Source of the DNA: an uncultured Eubacteriales bacterium
GTDB lineage: Bacteria > Bacillota > Clostridia > Oscillospirales > CAG-272
Length of the DNA: 13,599 nt
NCBI GenBank assembly: GCA_949286815.1
Contig: CASEEB010000005.1
Span: forward strand, 1 to 13,599
Direction: 5' to 3'
Each line of letters starts with the position of its first letter. The first letter of the stretch is position 1. A program made the position numbers and the translations under genes. The notes below the pieces were generated by a model. It did no database searches, was not told where the DNA came from, and saw nothing but the letters and a program-made list of their open reading frames with translations. Shown piece by piece: positions 6,801 through 13,599 of this stretch.

Positions 6801-6863
6801 AAGATAACCTTTCCTTCTTTCTTCAAAAATCAACAGAGAGTACGCATATCAAAATCATCAACC

Positions 6864-7586
6864 TCACCCATAAGTTTTTTCCGGTCTGTTCAGCAGATTT
6901 TCAAGCTCTCTGATGAGCAGAATCTCACTTTCGTCCACTTTTGCCGACCTGCTCTTCCCTTCAATTCTTGCGCCGTAAATCCGAATAATGCGCCTTATAT
7001 ACCTTTCGGTAATTTCATCATTTCGGGTCAGATAATTTTCAATATTGACTCTTCCCACAAGCGCCTCGCATAAACCGCACTCACGTATCTTACCGTCATA
7101 TGAGGCTTTGATTATACGGTACATTCTGTCGTCCCTGCCCGGACTCGTTGAGCAGATTATCTCATCCTCTACACAAAAACCGTTATTCAAAAGATAAGTA
7201 TACAAAAGCTCGGCATGAGTCATAGGCTGCACAATCAGCTTTATTTTCCCGTCCTTCACCCATTCCGCCTTATCAATGATTGAAATAATGAGCTCTCCTC
7301 CCATGCCGAGAATAGTTATATGGTCAGGATTAAAGGCAAGCACTCCGTCCAGGCCGTCAGTCTTCAGCGTTTGTATTTTATCGCTCATTCCATACTCGCG
7401 TATATTCTGCTCCGCCGCCAAAACAGGTCCCGCGTTTAAATCAGAAGCAAGTGCGCGTGAAACAACTCCCATGCCGCACAAATATATAGGCAGATATGCG
7501 TGGTCGCTGCCAATGTCGGCAAGTCTCGCCCCGGGGCAGACAAGTGACGCGGCGGATCGCAGCCTTTCATCTATTGTTGGTAACAT
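6864..7586 (-). CDS. trmK: tRNA (adenine(22)-N(1))-methyltransferase TrmK
   Basis: TrmK methylates N1 of adenosine 22 in the D-loop region of certain tRNAs, using S-adenosylmethionine. The 240-residue protein has the family's methyltransferase core: motif I ADIGSDHAYLPIYL (about 23-36), the acidic ASDLNAGP following it, and the catalytic-region ILGMGGELI, then QPMTHAELL and the family-typical GRDDRMYRI. A charged helical tail follows, as in B. subtilis YqfN. The start ATG at 7586 has a clear AAAGGA ribosome binding site 6 bases upstream. It is the first gene of a minus-strand run with nif3, and then the phosphoesterase and rlmD, which is a sensible RNA-modification grouping. The 160 bases upstream show only weak promoter candidates. 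A terminator at 7704-7737 separates it from the DUF1858 gene. Confidence 0.93.
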   Translation of the reverse strand: MLPTIDERLRSAASLVCPGARLADIGSDHAYLPIYLCGMGVVSRALASDLNAGPVLAAEQNIREYGMSDKIQTLKTDGLDGVLAFNPDHITILGMGGELIISIIDKAEWVKDGKIKLIVQPMTHAELLYTYLLNNGFCVEDEIICSTSPGRDDRMYRIIKASYDGKIRECGLCEALVGRVNIENYLTRNDEITERYIRRIIRIYGARIEGKSRSAKVDESEILLIRELENLLNRPEKTYG

Positions 7587-7698
7587 AATTTGTCCTTTTG
7601 ATTTTGATAATTCTAATCAGGTATTAAATGCAATATTCCGCCATGTAAATACCGCAAAATACGACATCGGATTTATTTTCCAATGCTTGAATTTATTT

Positions 7699-7737
7699 AA
7701 AAACGGTTCGGGTTCACCTGAAAATGCCCCCGAACCG
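7699..7737 (-). terminator. Rho-independent terminator after the DUF1858 gene
   Basis: On the minus strand CGGTTCGGG pairs perfectly with CCCGAACCG (plus-strand arms 7704-7712 and 7729-7737, 16-base loop), followed by a TTTTT tract at 7703-7699. It begins 13 bases past the DUF1858 stop and so closes that one-gene transcript before trmK. Confidence 0.85.
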
Positions 7738-7749
7738 CTTGAAAATCAA

Positions 7750-7950
7750 TTATTTTTCGCTGAGATATTTATTTATTTTACTTACCAATTCATCGGCGTC
7801 CGTACCGTGAACGGCGCAAGCCTCTTCAATTGATTCACCGCGCGAGGCAGGGCATCCGAGACAATGCATACCTATTTCAATGAAAAATTCGGCGGTTCCC
7901 TGGTCATAATCAAGGATATCCCCAATCAACGATTCTTTATTTACTTTCAT
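7750..7950 (-). CDS. DUF1858 domain protein
   Basis: This 66-residue protein is essentially a single DUF1858 domain. The family pattern is visible: an N-terminal segment ending in IGDILDYDQGTAEFFIEIGMHCLGCPAS, with the paired cysteines C30 and C33, then SIEEACAVHGTDADELVSKIN. DUF1858 proteins are small helical proteins common in anaerobes, often described as hybrid-cluster-protein-associated or disulfide-related. A redox or metal role for the C-x-x-C pair is plausible but unproven. ATG at 7950 has a strong GGAGGT ribosome binding site 8 bases upstream. It has its own consensus promoter (7985-8013) and its own terminator, so it is expressed as a single gene and probably quite strongly. It reads away from the DUF2079 gene. 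Confidence 0.88.
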   Translation of the reverse strand: MKVNKESLIGDILDYDQGTAEFFIEIGMHCLGCPASRGESIEEACAVHGTDADELVSKINKYLSEK

Positions 7951-7984
7951 TATATTTTACCTCCAAACTTTGAAATCCAACAAT

Positions 7985-8013
7985 ATTATATAATTTTTAT
8001 AAGACTTTGTCAA
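7985..8013 (-). promoter_or_regulatory. Consensus sigma-A promoter for the DUF1858 gene
   Basis: On the minus strand TTGACA (8013-8008) and TATAAT (7990-7985) are separated by exactly 17 bases, a perfect match to the housekeeping sigma factor consensus. Transcription would start roughly 30 bases before the ATG at 7950, leaving a short leader with the GGAGGT site. Confidence 0.9.
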
Positions 8014-8025
8014 GTGAAGTTTGAT

Positions 8026-8047
8026 TTTTTTTACCGTAGTAAAAAAA
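8026..8047. repeat. A/T-tract inverted repeat upstream of the DUF1858 promoter
   Basis: Seven T then AC, a CGTA loop, then GT and seven A: a perfect 9-bp inverted repeat ending about 13 bases upstream of the -35 box. It could be an operator, an UP-element-like A/T tract, or only base composition. Confidence 0.35.
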
Positions 8048-8097
8048 TATTTACTTTTATTATGGCATGAACTCTTTATTTTTATTAAAAAAAATGG

Positions 8098-8276
8098 TAT
8101 AATGTATAATCGCAAGCTGTATGTTGCGGTTTTTCACACTGAATCGTCCGGTCATTATTCGGGTTGTTTTATATACCGCAGCACAATTTTTATTTAAAGC
8201 AATCGAATAAATTTTGTTTTTATGTAAACAGGCAAAAATTTTTTCCGATCATTTAAAAATTTAAGGATATATAAAA
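8098..8276 (+). promoter_or_regulatory. Weak promoter candidate and AT-rich leader of the DUF2079 gene
   Basis: Two overlapping -10-like boxes, TATAAT at 8098-8103 and again at 8105-8110, face the DUF2079 gene but have poor -35 partners. The leader of about 165 bases has a small hairpin (CGCAA 8111-8115 with TTGCG 8124-8128), and TGCGGT (8125-8130) could instead pair with ACCGCA (8176-8181). I recognise no riboswitch class. The rest of the 7951-8276 gap holds the divergent promoter and inverted repeat listed separately. Confidence 0.3.
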
Positions 8277-10115
8277 ATGCAACAAAACAAAAATTTCAAT
8301 ACAAAAATCATTCCGTTTTCGGTTTTATCCGGTTATTTTTTGTCTGCATTTATTTACATGGCAGTCAATCAGTCCTCGTTTTTTGAAACTGATTTTTCAA
8401 AAAACATATCTATAGGTGTATTTATAATTATCTTTCTTGTATCTTCCGCGGTAATTCTGGGTTACAGCAGCATTTATCCCAAACTCGCGTTTATATCACT
8501 GCCCGTGATTTGCACGATCTTGGGGTTGTATTCATCTTACGTATCGGAATCAATGTACGTGGCGCTTGCCTTTTCGGTCATATGCGGAGCGGCAATTTAT
8601 TTTTCCTCAAAGCTGTGTACGAATGAGCCGTCTTCAAAAAAGAAATTTGTTCTCGGTTCAAAGCATACTGTTATACTTATTTCCGCAATTGCTTTCATCG
8701 CGCTCATATATATAATCGTAAGCGGTGTCCTGAGATATTTTACCTTCGGGTCTGCTGATTACAACACGGGATTTTACTCTCAGCTTTTGTATATAATGAG
8801 CCATACCGGTATACAGACAAGCACACTTGAAGCCGCGTCGGGAAATCTGCTTTCTCACTTTGCCGTTCACATTTCCCCGTTTCTGTATTTGCTTGTGCCG
8901 TTTTTCGCGGTCGCCCCGCACCCCATAACTCTTGTTTGCCTGCAGGCAGCGGCGGTTACCTCATCGGTAATTCCGTTGTATCTTATATGCCGCAACCGCA
9001 AAATCACTCCCGTATATACAGTCTGCCTTTGCGCGATGCTTCTGATTTTTCCCGCATCCATAATATCCGCATCCGGTACTTTTTCCGAACTTACTTTTGT
9101 ACTTCCGTTGCTTTTATGGTTTATTCTGTTTGCGGAGAAACGAAAAATACTGCCGAGTGCGATTTTCGCGTTGCTCACCCTTTCGGTGCATGAGAACGCC
9201 GCAATTTATATGATTTGCTTTTGTCTGTATTTTATGCTTGACACAAAAAAAGAAATCAAAAATACCGAAAATGTCGCCTCGAAAAAATTTTTTGTTTTTT
9301 CATCCGTCACCGCCCTGTTTTCCCTTATATATCTTATCGTCTGCATATCAGTTTTATCCGCGGGCAACGTCGGACTCGACCTCACACCTTACAACTATGC
9401 TTCATACTCAAGTCTCGCGGACGTTGTTAAAAATATCATAGTAAATCCCTCTGGGGTAATACAGTCTGCTTTCACATCAAATAAACTTATGTTTATTTTG
9501 TCATTATTGCTACCCGCTCTGCCCGTTTTGTTTTTAAAAAGTCATAAGCACTCATCTATACTGTTTATCCCTCCCTTTGTGCTTAATATAATTACTCAGG
9601 GCACAGGCAATTCAAGTATCCTTTTTGCCTCGTCAATCGCCGTAACCGCCGTCCTGATATATATATCAGTGTTAACCGTCTCGGAAAATCAGGTAAATCA
9701 GACTGTACCCTCCTCGAACGGGACAAGACATCTGCTGCTCTTACGCGCAGCCCTTGTCTCAATCGTATGCGCCCTGCTTTTCAATTCCGCTTACACCCAA
9801 TACAGGATAGGAGATTCGGTAAATATAATTGCCGAGCACGGAGAACAAAATAAAGCGATAATCGACGTCATTGAGCGGATACCCGATAACGCGGCGGTTT
9901 CCGCGTCGGACAACTTTATATCACACCTTGCCTGCCGGCCTCACATTTACAGGCTGAGGAATGAAAAGGAAACCGGATATGTAATTATTGACCTCCGCGA
10001 ATATACACGGATTTCGGCTGAAGAAAAATACACAATCGAATATTACGAAAATCTCGGGTACAGAACCTACATTTATGAAGAAAACTGCATTGCGGTCATG
10101 GTCAAGCCGTCATGA
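8277..10115 (+). CDS. DUF2079 multi-pass membrane protein, likely GT-C type
   Basis: The 612-residue protein has about a dozen hydrophobic segments from residue ~14 to ~505 and a soluble C-terminal domain of ~100 residues. The DUF2079 signature is clear: DYNTGFYSQLLYIMSHTG, then LLSHFAVHISPFLYLLVPFF, and later LSVHENAAIYM, matching the family's L-x-x-(H/K)E-(D/N)A pattern. The family is distantly related to GT-C glycosyltransferases that use lipid-linked sugars, so a role in cell-envelope glycan transfer is possible but not shown. The canonical acidic D-x-G-I-F-x-Q loop is altered to YNTGFYSQ here. The C-terminal part (VIIDLREYTR) resembles the soluble domain seen in family members. ATG at 8277 is preceded by AAGGA. 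It is transcribed alone, as prfB has its own promoter. Confidence 0.85.
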   Translation: MQQNKNFNTKIIPFSVLSGYFLSAFIYMAVNQSSFFETDFSKNISIGVFIIIFLVSSAVILGYSSIYPKLAFISLPVICTILGLYSSYVSESMYVALAFSVICGAAIYFSSKLCTNEPSSKKKFVLGSKHTVILISAIAFIALIYIIVSGVLRYFTFGSADYNTGFYSQLLYIMSHTGIQTSTLEAASGNLLSHFAVHISPFLYLLVPFFAVAPHPITLVCLQAAAVTSSVIPLYLICRNRKITPVYTVCLCAMLLIFPASIISASGTFSELTFVLPLLLWFILFAEKRKILPSAIFALLTLSVHENAAIYMICFCLYFMLDTKKEIKNTENVASKKFFVFSSVTALFSLIYLIVCISVLSAGNVGLDLTPYNYASYSSLADVVKNIIVNPSGVIQSAFTSNKLMFILSLLLPALPVLFLKSHKHSSILFIPPFVLNIITQGTGNSSILFASSIAVTAVLIYISVLTVSENQVNQTVPSSNGTRHLLLLRAALVSIVCALLFNSAYTQYRIGDSVNIIAEHGEQNKAIIDVIERIPDNAAVSASDNFISHLACRPHIYRLRNEKETGYVIIDLREYTRISAEEKYTIEYYENLGYRTYIYEENCIAVMVKPS

Positions 10116-10137
10116 TCCCTTAAATAATAAAAAACTG

Positions 10138-10166
10138 TTGCCAAAAGTTAAATTATATGTTATAAT
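10138..10166 (+). promoter_or_regulatory. Promoter for prfB
   Basis: TTGCCA (10138-10143) and TATAAT (10161-10166) with a 17-base spacer lie about 75 bases before the prfB start. The strong -10 box and ideal spacing make this a good housekeeping promoter. Confidence 0.8.
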
Positions 10167-10223
10167 ATAAATAACAGAATGCAATACAATTTTACGGACA
10201 ACAAACTACAGACACAAAAACAG

Positions 10224-10256
10224 ATGGAGGATTATAAAATTGATTATAGCACTTGA
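10224..10256 (+). other. Ten-codon ATG frame overlapping the prfB start and ending in TGA
   Basis: ATG at 10224 opens MEDYKIDYST and ends at TGA (10254-10256), 15 bases inside prfB and one frame away from it. Its ATG overlaps the GGAGG site used by prfB, and it has no ribosome binding site of its own. It may be meaningless, but a UGA-terminated frame across the start of an RF2 gene is a possible autoregulatory arrangement. Confidence 0.25.
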
Positions 10257-11349
10257 AGAAGCTAAATATAAACTTATCGCTCTGCGCTCTGACATCAAGG
10301 ACCTCGGCAACGCGCTCAGAATTGAAGAACTTAAGGGCAAAATAGCGGAGCTGGAGGCTCAGACGCTTGAACCGGGCTTCTGGAACAATCCGGAAAACTC
10401 CACCAAAGTCACTCAGACCATTAAACAGTCTAAAGACACGGTTGAAGATTACGAAAAACTCTGCTCAAAGCTTGAGGACGCCATAGCGCTGGCTGAAATG
10501 GCAATCGAGGAAAACGACGAAAGCTGTGTTCCCGAAGTCGAAGCGGAGCTGGCTGAAATTGAATCCACGGCGGAAAAAGAAAGGATCTCGGTCCTGCTTT
10601 GCGGCGAATATGACTCAAACAACGCAATAGTATCCTTTCATCCGGGAGCAGGTGGCACCGAGGCTCAGGACTGGGCTCAGATGCTTTACAGAATGATAAC
10701 CCGTTGGGCGGAGAAATCCGGATTCAAAGTAAAGCTTGTGGACTGGCTTGACGGAGACGAAGCCGGACTGAAATCTGCCACTATAATCGTTGAGGGCAAC
10801 AACGCTTACGGATATCTCAAGAGCGAGAACGGCGTCCACAGGCTTGTCAGGGTATCGCCTTTTGACGCCGCCGGAAGACGCCACACTTCATTCGCCTCAA
10901 TAGAAGTAATGCCCGAATTTGCCGACGTAGACAAGGTTGAACTGAGAGACGAGGACCTTGAAATCACCGCTCACCGTTCATCCGGAGCCGGAGGTCAGCA
11001 TATCAACAAGACCGACTCCGCCATAAGAATAGTTCACAAGCCTACCGGCATTGTAGTAGGGTGCCAGACCGAGCGCTCTCAGCTTCAGAACAAAGAAACC
11101 GCCCTTAAAATGCTAAAGGCTAAACTTATGGAAATAAAGCTCAGGGAAAGACTTGACACTATCGAGGAAATTCAGGGCAACAAGACCAACATCGAATGGG
11201 GCAGTCAGATACGTTCATACGTCTTTATGCCGTATACGCTTGTAAAGGACAACAGGACGGGATACGAAGACGGCAACATTCAGTCGGTAATGGACGGCAA
11301 TATCGACGGATTCATAAACGCATATCTGAAGATGAACGCCAAACAATGA
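10240..11349 (+). CDS. prfB: Peptide chain release factor 2
   Basis: RF2 recognises UGA and UAA stop codons and triggers peptide release on the ribosome. Over 369 residues it has the N-terminal helical domain, PGAGGTEAQDW, the stop-codon-reading SPF tripeptide at 206-208 (RVSPFDAAGRRHTSF) and the catalytic GGQ at 251-253 (SSGAGGQHINKTDSAIR). The start is TTG at 10240, with GGAGG at 10226-10230 and a 9-base spacer; the protein then begins as the family does (ALEEAKYKL). Most prfB genes carry an in-frame UGA near codon 25 that needs a +1 frameshift (CTT TGA C, at SL-D). Here that place reads NALRIE with no stop, so the reading frame is continuous. A ten-codon ATG frame (10224-10256) overlaps the TTG start and ends in TGA. 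A strong terminator follows. Confidence 0.96.
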   Translation: MIIALEEAKYKLIALRSDIKDLGNALRIEELKGKIAELEAQTLEPGFWNNPENSTKVTQTIKQSKDTVEDYEKLCSKLEDAIALAEMAIEENDESCVPEVEAELAEIESTAEKERISVLLCGEYDSNNAIVSFHPGAGGTEAQDWAQMLYRMITRWAEKSGFKVKLVDWLDGDEAGLKSATIIVEGNNAYGYLKSENGVHRLVRVSPFDAAGRRHTSFASIEVMPEFADVDKVELRDEDLEITAHRSSGAGGQHINKTDSAIRIVHKPTGIVVGCQTERSQLQNKETALKMLKAKLMEIKLRERLDTIEEIQGNKTNIEWGSQIRSYVFMPYTLVKDNRTGYEDGNIQSVMDGNIDGFINAYLKMNAKQ

Positions 11350-11451
11350 CATTATGTTACCGTTTTGAAAAAATTAAGCGTTAAGCTTGAAATAAGTTTA
11401 ATGTAATATATAAGCTTTATATGACCGCATAGAAGATTATCTTGATAAAAC

Positions 11452-11494
11452 ACGGAAACCCGATTACCGAAACAATCGAGTTTCCGTCTTTTTT
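11452..11494 (+). terminator. Rho-independent terminator after prfB
   Basis: ACGGAAAC-C-CGATT pairs with AATCG-A-GTTTCCGT (14-bp stem with one mismatch, 8-base loop), followed by CTTTTTT. The form is classic and it is placed about 100 bases after the prfB stop. Confidence 0.88.
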
Positions 11495-11686
11495 AATATA
11501 TGCCTCGCGCATATGACGAGGTCGAAAAGTAAATTTAAATTAAAGTGCTGTGAAATATCCGATTTTTAAAATTCAACATGCCTTAAACAGTATTTCATAA
11601 AATTTTGCAGGTCAAAAATTTTCGGACGGCCAACCCTTAAATTTTATATTGCGGTACTTATTCAAATTGAATTTAACTTATTTTGC

Positions 11687-11715
11687 TTGACAAATAATTG
11701 TAATTATGGTATTAT
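11687..11715 (+). promoter_or_regulatory. Promoter for the cytidylate-kinase-like gene
   Basis: TTGACA (11687-11692) and TATTAT (11710-11715) with a 17-base spacer, 39 bases before the ATG at 11755. A near-perfect housekeeping promoter with a short leader. Confidence 0.88.
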
Positions 11716-11754
11716 TTTAGTATAAATTTTAGATTAAGGAAAGGAGTACCGGAT

Positions 11755-12360
11755 ATGAAAAAGAGTGTAATCACAGTGAGCCGCGAATTCGGAAGCGGCG
11801 GGAGGACCGTGGCAAAACTTGCCGCCGAAAAACTCGGTTATGATTTTTACGACAACGAAATTATACTGAAGGTCGTAAAGGAGAGCGGTCTTTCACAGGA
11901 GATAGTCGAGAAATACGACGAATACGCTACTTATAAAAACAGCTTTCTTTATTCTATCGCAATGAACGCCGGCGCGGACGCGTACGGAGGCATGTCGTTT
12001 GCCAATCAGGTGCAGATAGCCCAGATCAAAATCATCAAAGACCTTGCCGAAAAAGGCAATTGCGTAATAGTAGGCAGAGGCGGAGACTATATTCTCCGCG
12101 ACAGAGATGACTGCCTTAATGTGTTTATACGCGCCGACATGGAATTCCGCAAAAACTGGGTGCTTACGCACTATGGGGAAACCGACAAGAAAATTGAAAA
12201 CCGACTCAAAGACAAGGACGCCAGAAGAAAAGTGTTTTACCGCTCGTTCACTATGCGCGAATGGGGTATGTGCTCAAACTATCACCTGTCGCTTGACAGC
12301 GGAGTTATCGGCATAGAAAAGTGCGTCGATATAATCTGCGACCTGGCGCGCGGCAATTAA
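11755..12360 (+). CDS. Cytidylate kinase-like family protein
   Basis: The 201-residue protein belongs to the cytidylate-kinase-like P-loop family (Cytidylate_kin_2). It begins ITVSREFGSGGRTVAKLAAEKLGYDFYDNEII, which is the family's version of the nucleotide-binding loop: GSGGRTVA replaces the usual G-x-x-G-x-GKS/T. Further conserved parts are VIVGRGGDYIL (about 104-114), the basic lid-like stretch RLKDKDARRKVFYRSFT and the ending YHLSLDSGVIGIE. True Cmk phosphorylates CMP/dCMP; this divergent branch is common in gut Clostridia and its substrate is not established, so I give no gene symbol. ATG at 11755 is preceded by AAAGGAG with an 8-base spacer. It has its own promoter and is probably a single-gene unit, as the next gene also has a promoter. 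Confidence 0.88.
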   Translation: MKKSVITVSREFGSGGRTVAKLAAEKLGYDFYDNEIILKVVKESGLSQEIVEKYDEYATYKNSFLYSIAMNAGADAYGGMSFANQVQIAQIKIIKDLAEKGNCVIVGRGGDYILRDRDDCLNVFIRADMEFRKNWVLTHYGETDKKIENRLKDKDARRKVFYRSFTMREWGMCSNYHLSLDSGVIGIEKCVDIICDLARGN

Positions 12361-12417
12361 AAAAACGGGTAAGTGTTAAAAAAATACGCATTTTTCGTGA
12401 GTTTGCATTAAAACTGA

Positions 12418-12446
12418 TTGACAAACAAGTTAAAAGGTGATATAAT
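12418..12446 (+). promoter_or_regulatory. Consensus sigma-A promoter for the substrate-binding protein gene
   Basis: TTGACA (12418-12423), a 17-base spacer and TATAAT (12441-12446): a perfect consensus match. The leader to the ATG at 12547 is about 95 bases and contains a hairpin. Confidence 0.92.
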
Positions 12447-12488
12447 AATTACACTTTAACTTATTAAAAAGAAAAATTGTTTCAGAGT

Positions 12489-12504
12489 ACCGCGATCGCG
12501 CGGT
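12489..12504 (+). promoter_or_regulatory. Leader hairpin ACCGCG-ATCG-CGCGGT
   Basis: A perfect 6-bp GC-rich stem with a four-base loop sits in the 5' leader, about 40 bases before the ribosome binding site, in otherwise AT-rich DNA. It has no T tract and so is not a terminator. It could be an operator or an mRNA-stabilising stem. No T-box or other riboswitch is recognised. Confidence 0.4.
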
Positions 12505-12546
12505 TATCCGACGATTCAATTGCCAAAAAACTCAAGGAGAAAAATC

Positions 12547-13518
12547 ATGAAACTGAAAAAAATAGCATCAATGGTTCTCGCCGTTGTAACAGTAGCGGCA
12601 ATCACAACCTCGTTTGCTTCATGCAACAACAAAAACGACGACGTTTTTGTAATAGGTATCTGTCAGCAGCAAACTCACGACGCGCTTGACGCCGCGACCG
12701 AGGGATTCAAGCAGGCGCTCATTGATAAACTCGGCGAGGATAAAGTCGAGTTTGATTATCAGGACGGCGCGGGAGACACAAATACAATTACCACGATCAT
12801 TAATACTTTCGTGTCCAAAAAGGTCGATCTTATTATGGCAAACGGTACAACCGCGCTTCAGAACGCAGCCAACGCCACGCTCGACATTCCGATACTCGGC
12901 ACTTCAATTACCGAGTACGGAGTCGCGCTCAATATTGAAAACTTCGACGGTACTGTAGGCGGAAATGTTTCGGGAACAAGCGACCTTGCACCGCTCACCG
13001 AGCAGGCGCAAATGATAATAGACCTGTTCCCCGACGCCAAAACCGTAGGTATGCTCTACTGCTCATCCGAGCCCAACTCAGAGTATCAGGTTAAGGTAGT
13101 AACCGAATATCTGACCTCGAAGGGAATCACCTGCTCCGACTTTAAATTTACCGATTCCAACGATGTATCTCTCATAGCTCAAAATGCCGCGAATAACTGC
13201 GACGTTATATATGTTCCCACCGACAACACGGTAGCTTCCTGCAAGGAAACCATAAACAGCGTGGTTCTTCCGCTTAAAACTCCGATATTCGCCGGAGAGG
13301 AAGGCATATGCGAGGGCTGCGGCGTGGCAACATTGTCTATAAGCTATTATCAGCTCGGATATAAGACCGGCGAAATGGCGGCTCAGGTTCTCACAGGCGA
13401 GCAGAATATCTCGGAGATGCCTATACAGTATGACGAAAATCCCGTAAAGAAATACAATAAGGAAATAGCGGATGAACTCGGAATAACAATTCCCGAGGGA
13501 TACGAAGCAATAGAATGA
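12547..13518 (+). CDS. ABC transporter substrate-binding lipoprotein (TrpX / ABC_sub_bind family)
   Basis: The 323-residue protein is an extracytoplasmic solute-binding lipoprotein of the ABC_sub_bind (PF04392-type) family, which includes the tryptophan/tyrosine-linked TrpX. A signal peptide (KLKK, hydrophobic core, then SFASC) places the lipid-anchored cysteine at residue 26. The mature part starts VFVIGICQQQTHDALDAATEGF and has the two-lobe periplasmic-binding layout: ANGTTALQNA, VGMLYCSSEPNSEYQV and IYVPTDNTVASC are typical family stretches. The ligand cannot be told from sequence alone. ATG at 12547 is chosen because AAGGAG precedes it by 7 bases; a longer frame from TTG at 12520 lacks such support. 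The gene has a consensus promoter. In this family permease and ATPase genes usually follow, which would lie beyond the right edge, after the hairpin at 13532. Confidence 0.92.
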   Translation: MKLKKIASMVLAVVTVAAITTSFASCNNKNDDVFVIGICQQQTHDALDAATEGFKQALIDKLGEDKVEFDYQDGAGDTNTITTIINTFVSKKVDLIMANGTTALQNAANATLDIPILGTSITEYGVALNIENFDGTVGGNVSGTSDLAPLTEQAQMIIDLFPDAKTVGMLYCSSEPNSEYQVKVVTEYLTSKGITCSDFKFTDSNDVSLIAQNAANNCDVIYVPTDNTVASCKETINSVVLPLKTPIFAGEEGICEGCGVATLSISYYQLGYKTGEMAAQVLTGEQNISEMPIQYDENPVKKYNKEIADELGITIPEGYEAIE

Positions 13519-13531
13519 TTTGGAAAACTCG

Positions 13532-13561
13532 AATTGCGGGAGGTTCAAGCCTCCCGCAATT
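13532..13561 (+). terminator. Perfect 12-bp stem-loop after the substrate-binding protein gene, without a T tract
   Basis: AATTGCGGGAGG pairs perfectly with CCTCCCGCAATT around a TTCAAG loop, 14 bases past the stop. The stem is as strong as a terminator, but GCGGAAATTACG follows rather than a run of T, so simple rho-independent termination is doubtful. A stem like this between a binding-protein gene and its transporter genes often acts to stabilise the upstream mRNA or give partial termination. An overlapping palindrome CCGCAATTGCGG lies at 13555-13566. Confidence 0.6.
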
Positions 13562-13599
13562 GCGGAAATTACGATTTTTAACATAAACGCAGAATTAAA

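Larger units (their letters stand above)
11350..11754 (+). other. 405-base intergenic region between prfB and the kinase gene
   Basis: It holds the prfB terminator (11452-11494) and the kinase promoter (11687-11715). Between them is AT-rich DNA with a small hairpin (CCTCG/CGAGG near 11503-11521) and a 9-bp inverted repeat, ATAAAATTT with AAATTTTAT (near 11600 and 11640). I see no open frame of note, tRNA or recognised RNA motif. Confidence 0.6.

Noticed and set aside
10224..10256. Relocated +1 frameshift joining the ATG mini-frame to prfB
   Set aside because: The codon before TGA is ACT, which would not re-pair well after a +1 slip, unlike the CTT of the known site, and the TTG start with GGAGG already gives the normal N-terminus.
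11452..11494. Riboswitch or attenuator upstream of the kinase gene
   Set aside because: The hairpin with T tract lies close behind prfB and well before the kinase promoter, so it is simply the prfB terminator.
1..13599. CRISPR array, tRNA or rRNA genes, or a transposase/integrase to explain the island
   Set aside because: No regularly spaced repeats, no tRNA cloverleaf and no recognisable recombinase could be found by reading both strands. Short decayed pieces could still hide one.

Overview
The window looks like chromosomal DNA from an anaerobic Firmicute of the class Clostridia, probably near Oscillospiraceae/Ruminococcaceae. The evidence is the neighbour pair trmK - nif3, a DUF1858 protein, a DUF2079 membrane protein, strong AAGGAG-type ribosome binding sites, and four near-consensus sigma-A promoters with 17-bp spacers. 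The organism assignment is inference from gene content and style. No tRNA, rRNA, CRISPR array or complete insertion sequence was seen.

Region 1 (1-250, plus strand) is the C-terminal tail of a gene entering from the left: a Ser/Thr/Glu/Asn-rich low-complexity sequence. It converges on the next block. A GC-rich hairpin at 277-302 lies between them and fits a terminator for the minus-strand genes.

Region 2 (about 300-3670, minus strand) looks like an accessory island. In transcription order it holds an unrecognised protein with an HEYFH zinc-protease motif, an RtcB RNA ligase and a GNAT acetyltransferase. The DNA between them reads like decayed coding sequence with frameshifts and stops. At the island's upstream edge (3671-3799) sits the first ~42 codons of an aminoglycoside-phosphotransferase-like gene, still carrying its own ribosome binding site just behind rlmD. 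The simplest reading is that an intact rlmD-aph operon was cut and the island put in its place.

Region 3 (3810-7950, minus strand) is housekeeping: trmK (tRNA m1A22 methyltransferase), a Nif3-family dinuclear-metal protein, a PPP-like phosphoesterase with altered metal-ligand residues, and rlmD (23S rRNA m5U methyltransferase). The phosphoesterase and rlmD genes overlap by 8 bases. Upstream of trmK, a separate DUF1858 gene has its own consensus promoter and terminator.

Region 4 (8277-13599, plus strand) reads away from region 3. It holds a large DUF2079 membrane protein, prfB (release factor 2), a cytidylate-kinase-like P-loop kinase, and a lipoprotein substrate-binding protein of the TrpX/ABC_sub_bind family. 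The last probably begins a transporter operon that continues past the right edge. prfB, the kinase and the binding protein each have a clear promoter. prfB lacks the usual in-frame UGA frameshift site and starts at TTG, overlapped by a ten-codon ATG frame that ends in UGA.

The most informative observations are the truncated aph fragment marking an insertion point, the debris-rich rtcB island, the unusual prfB start region, and the substituted metal ligands of the phosphoesterase. I see no clear, complete new defence or mobile system.
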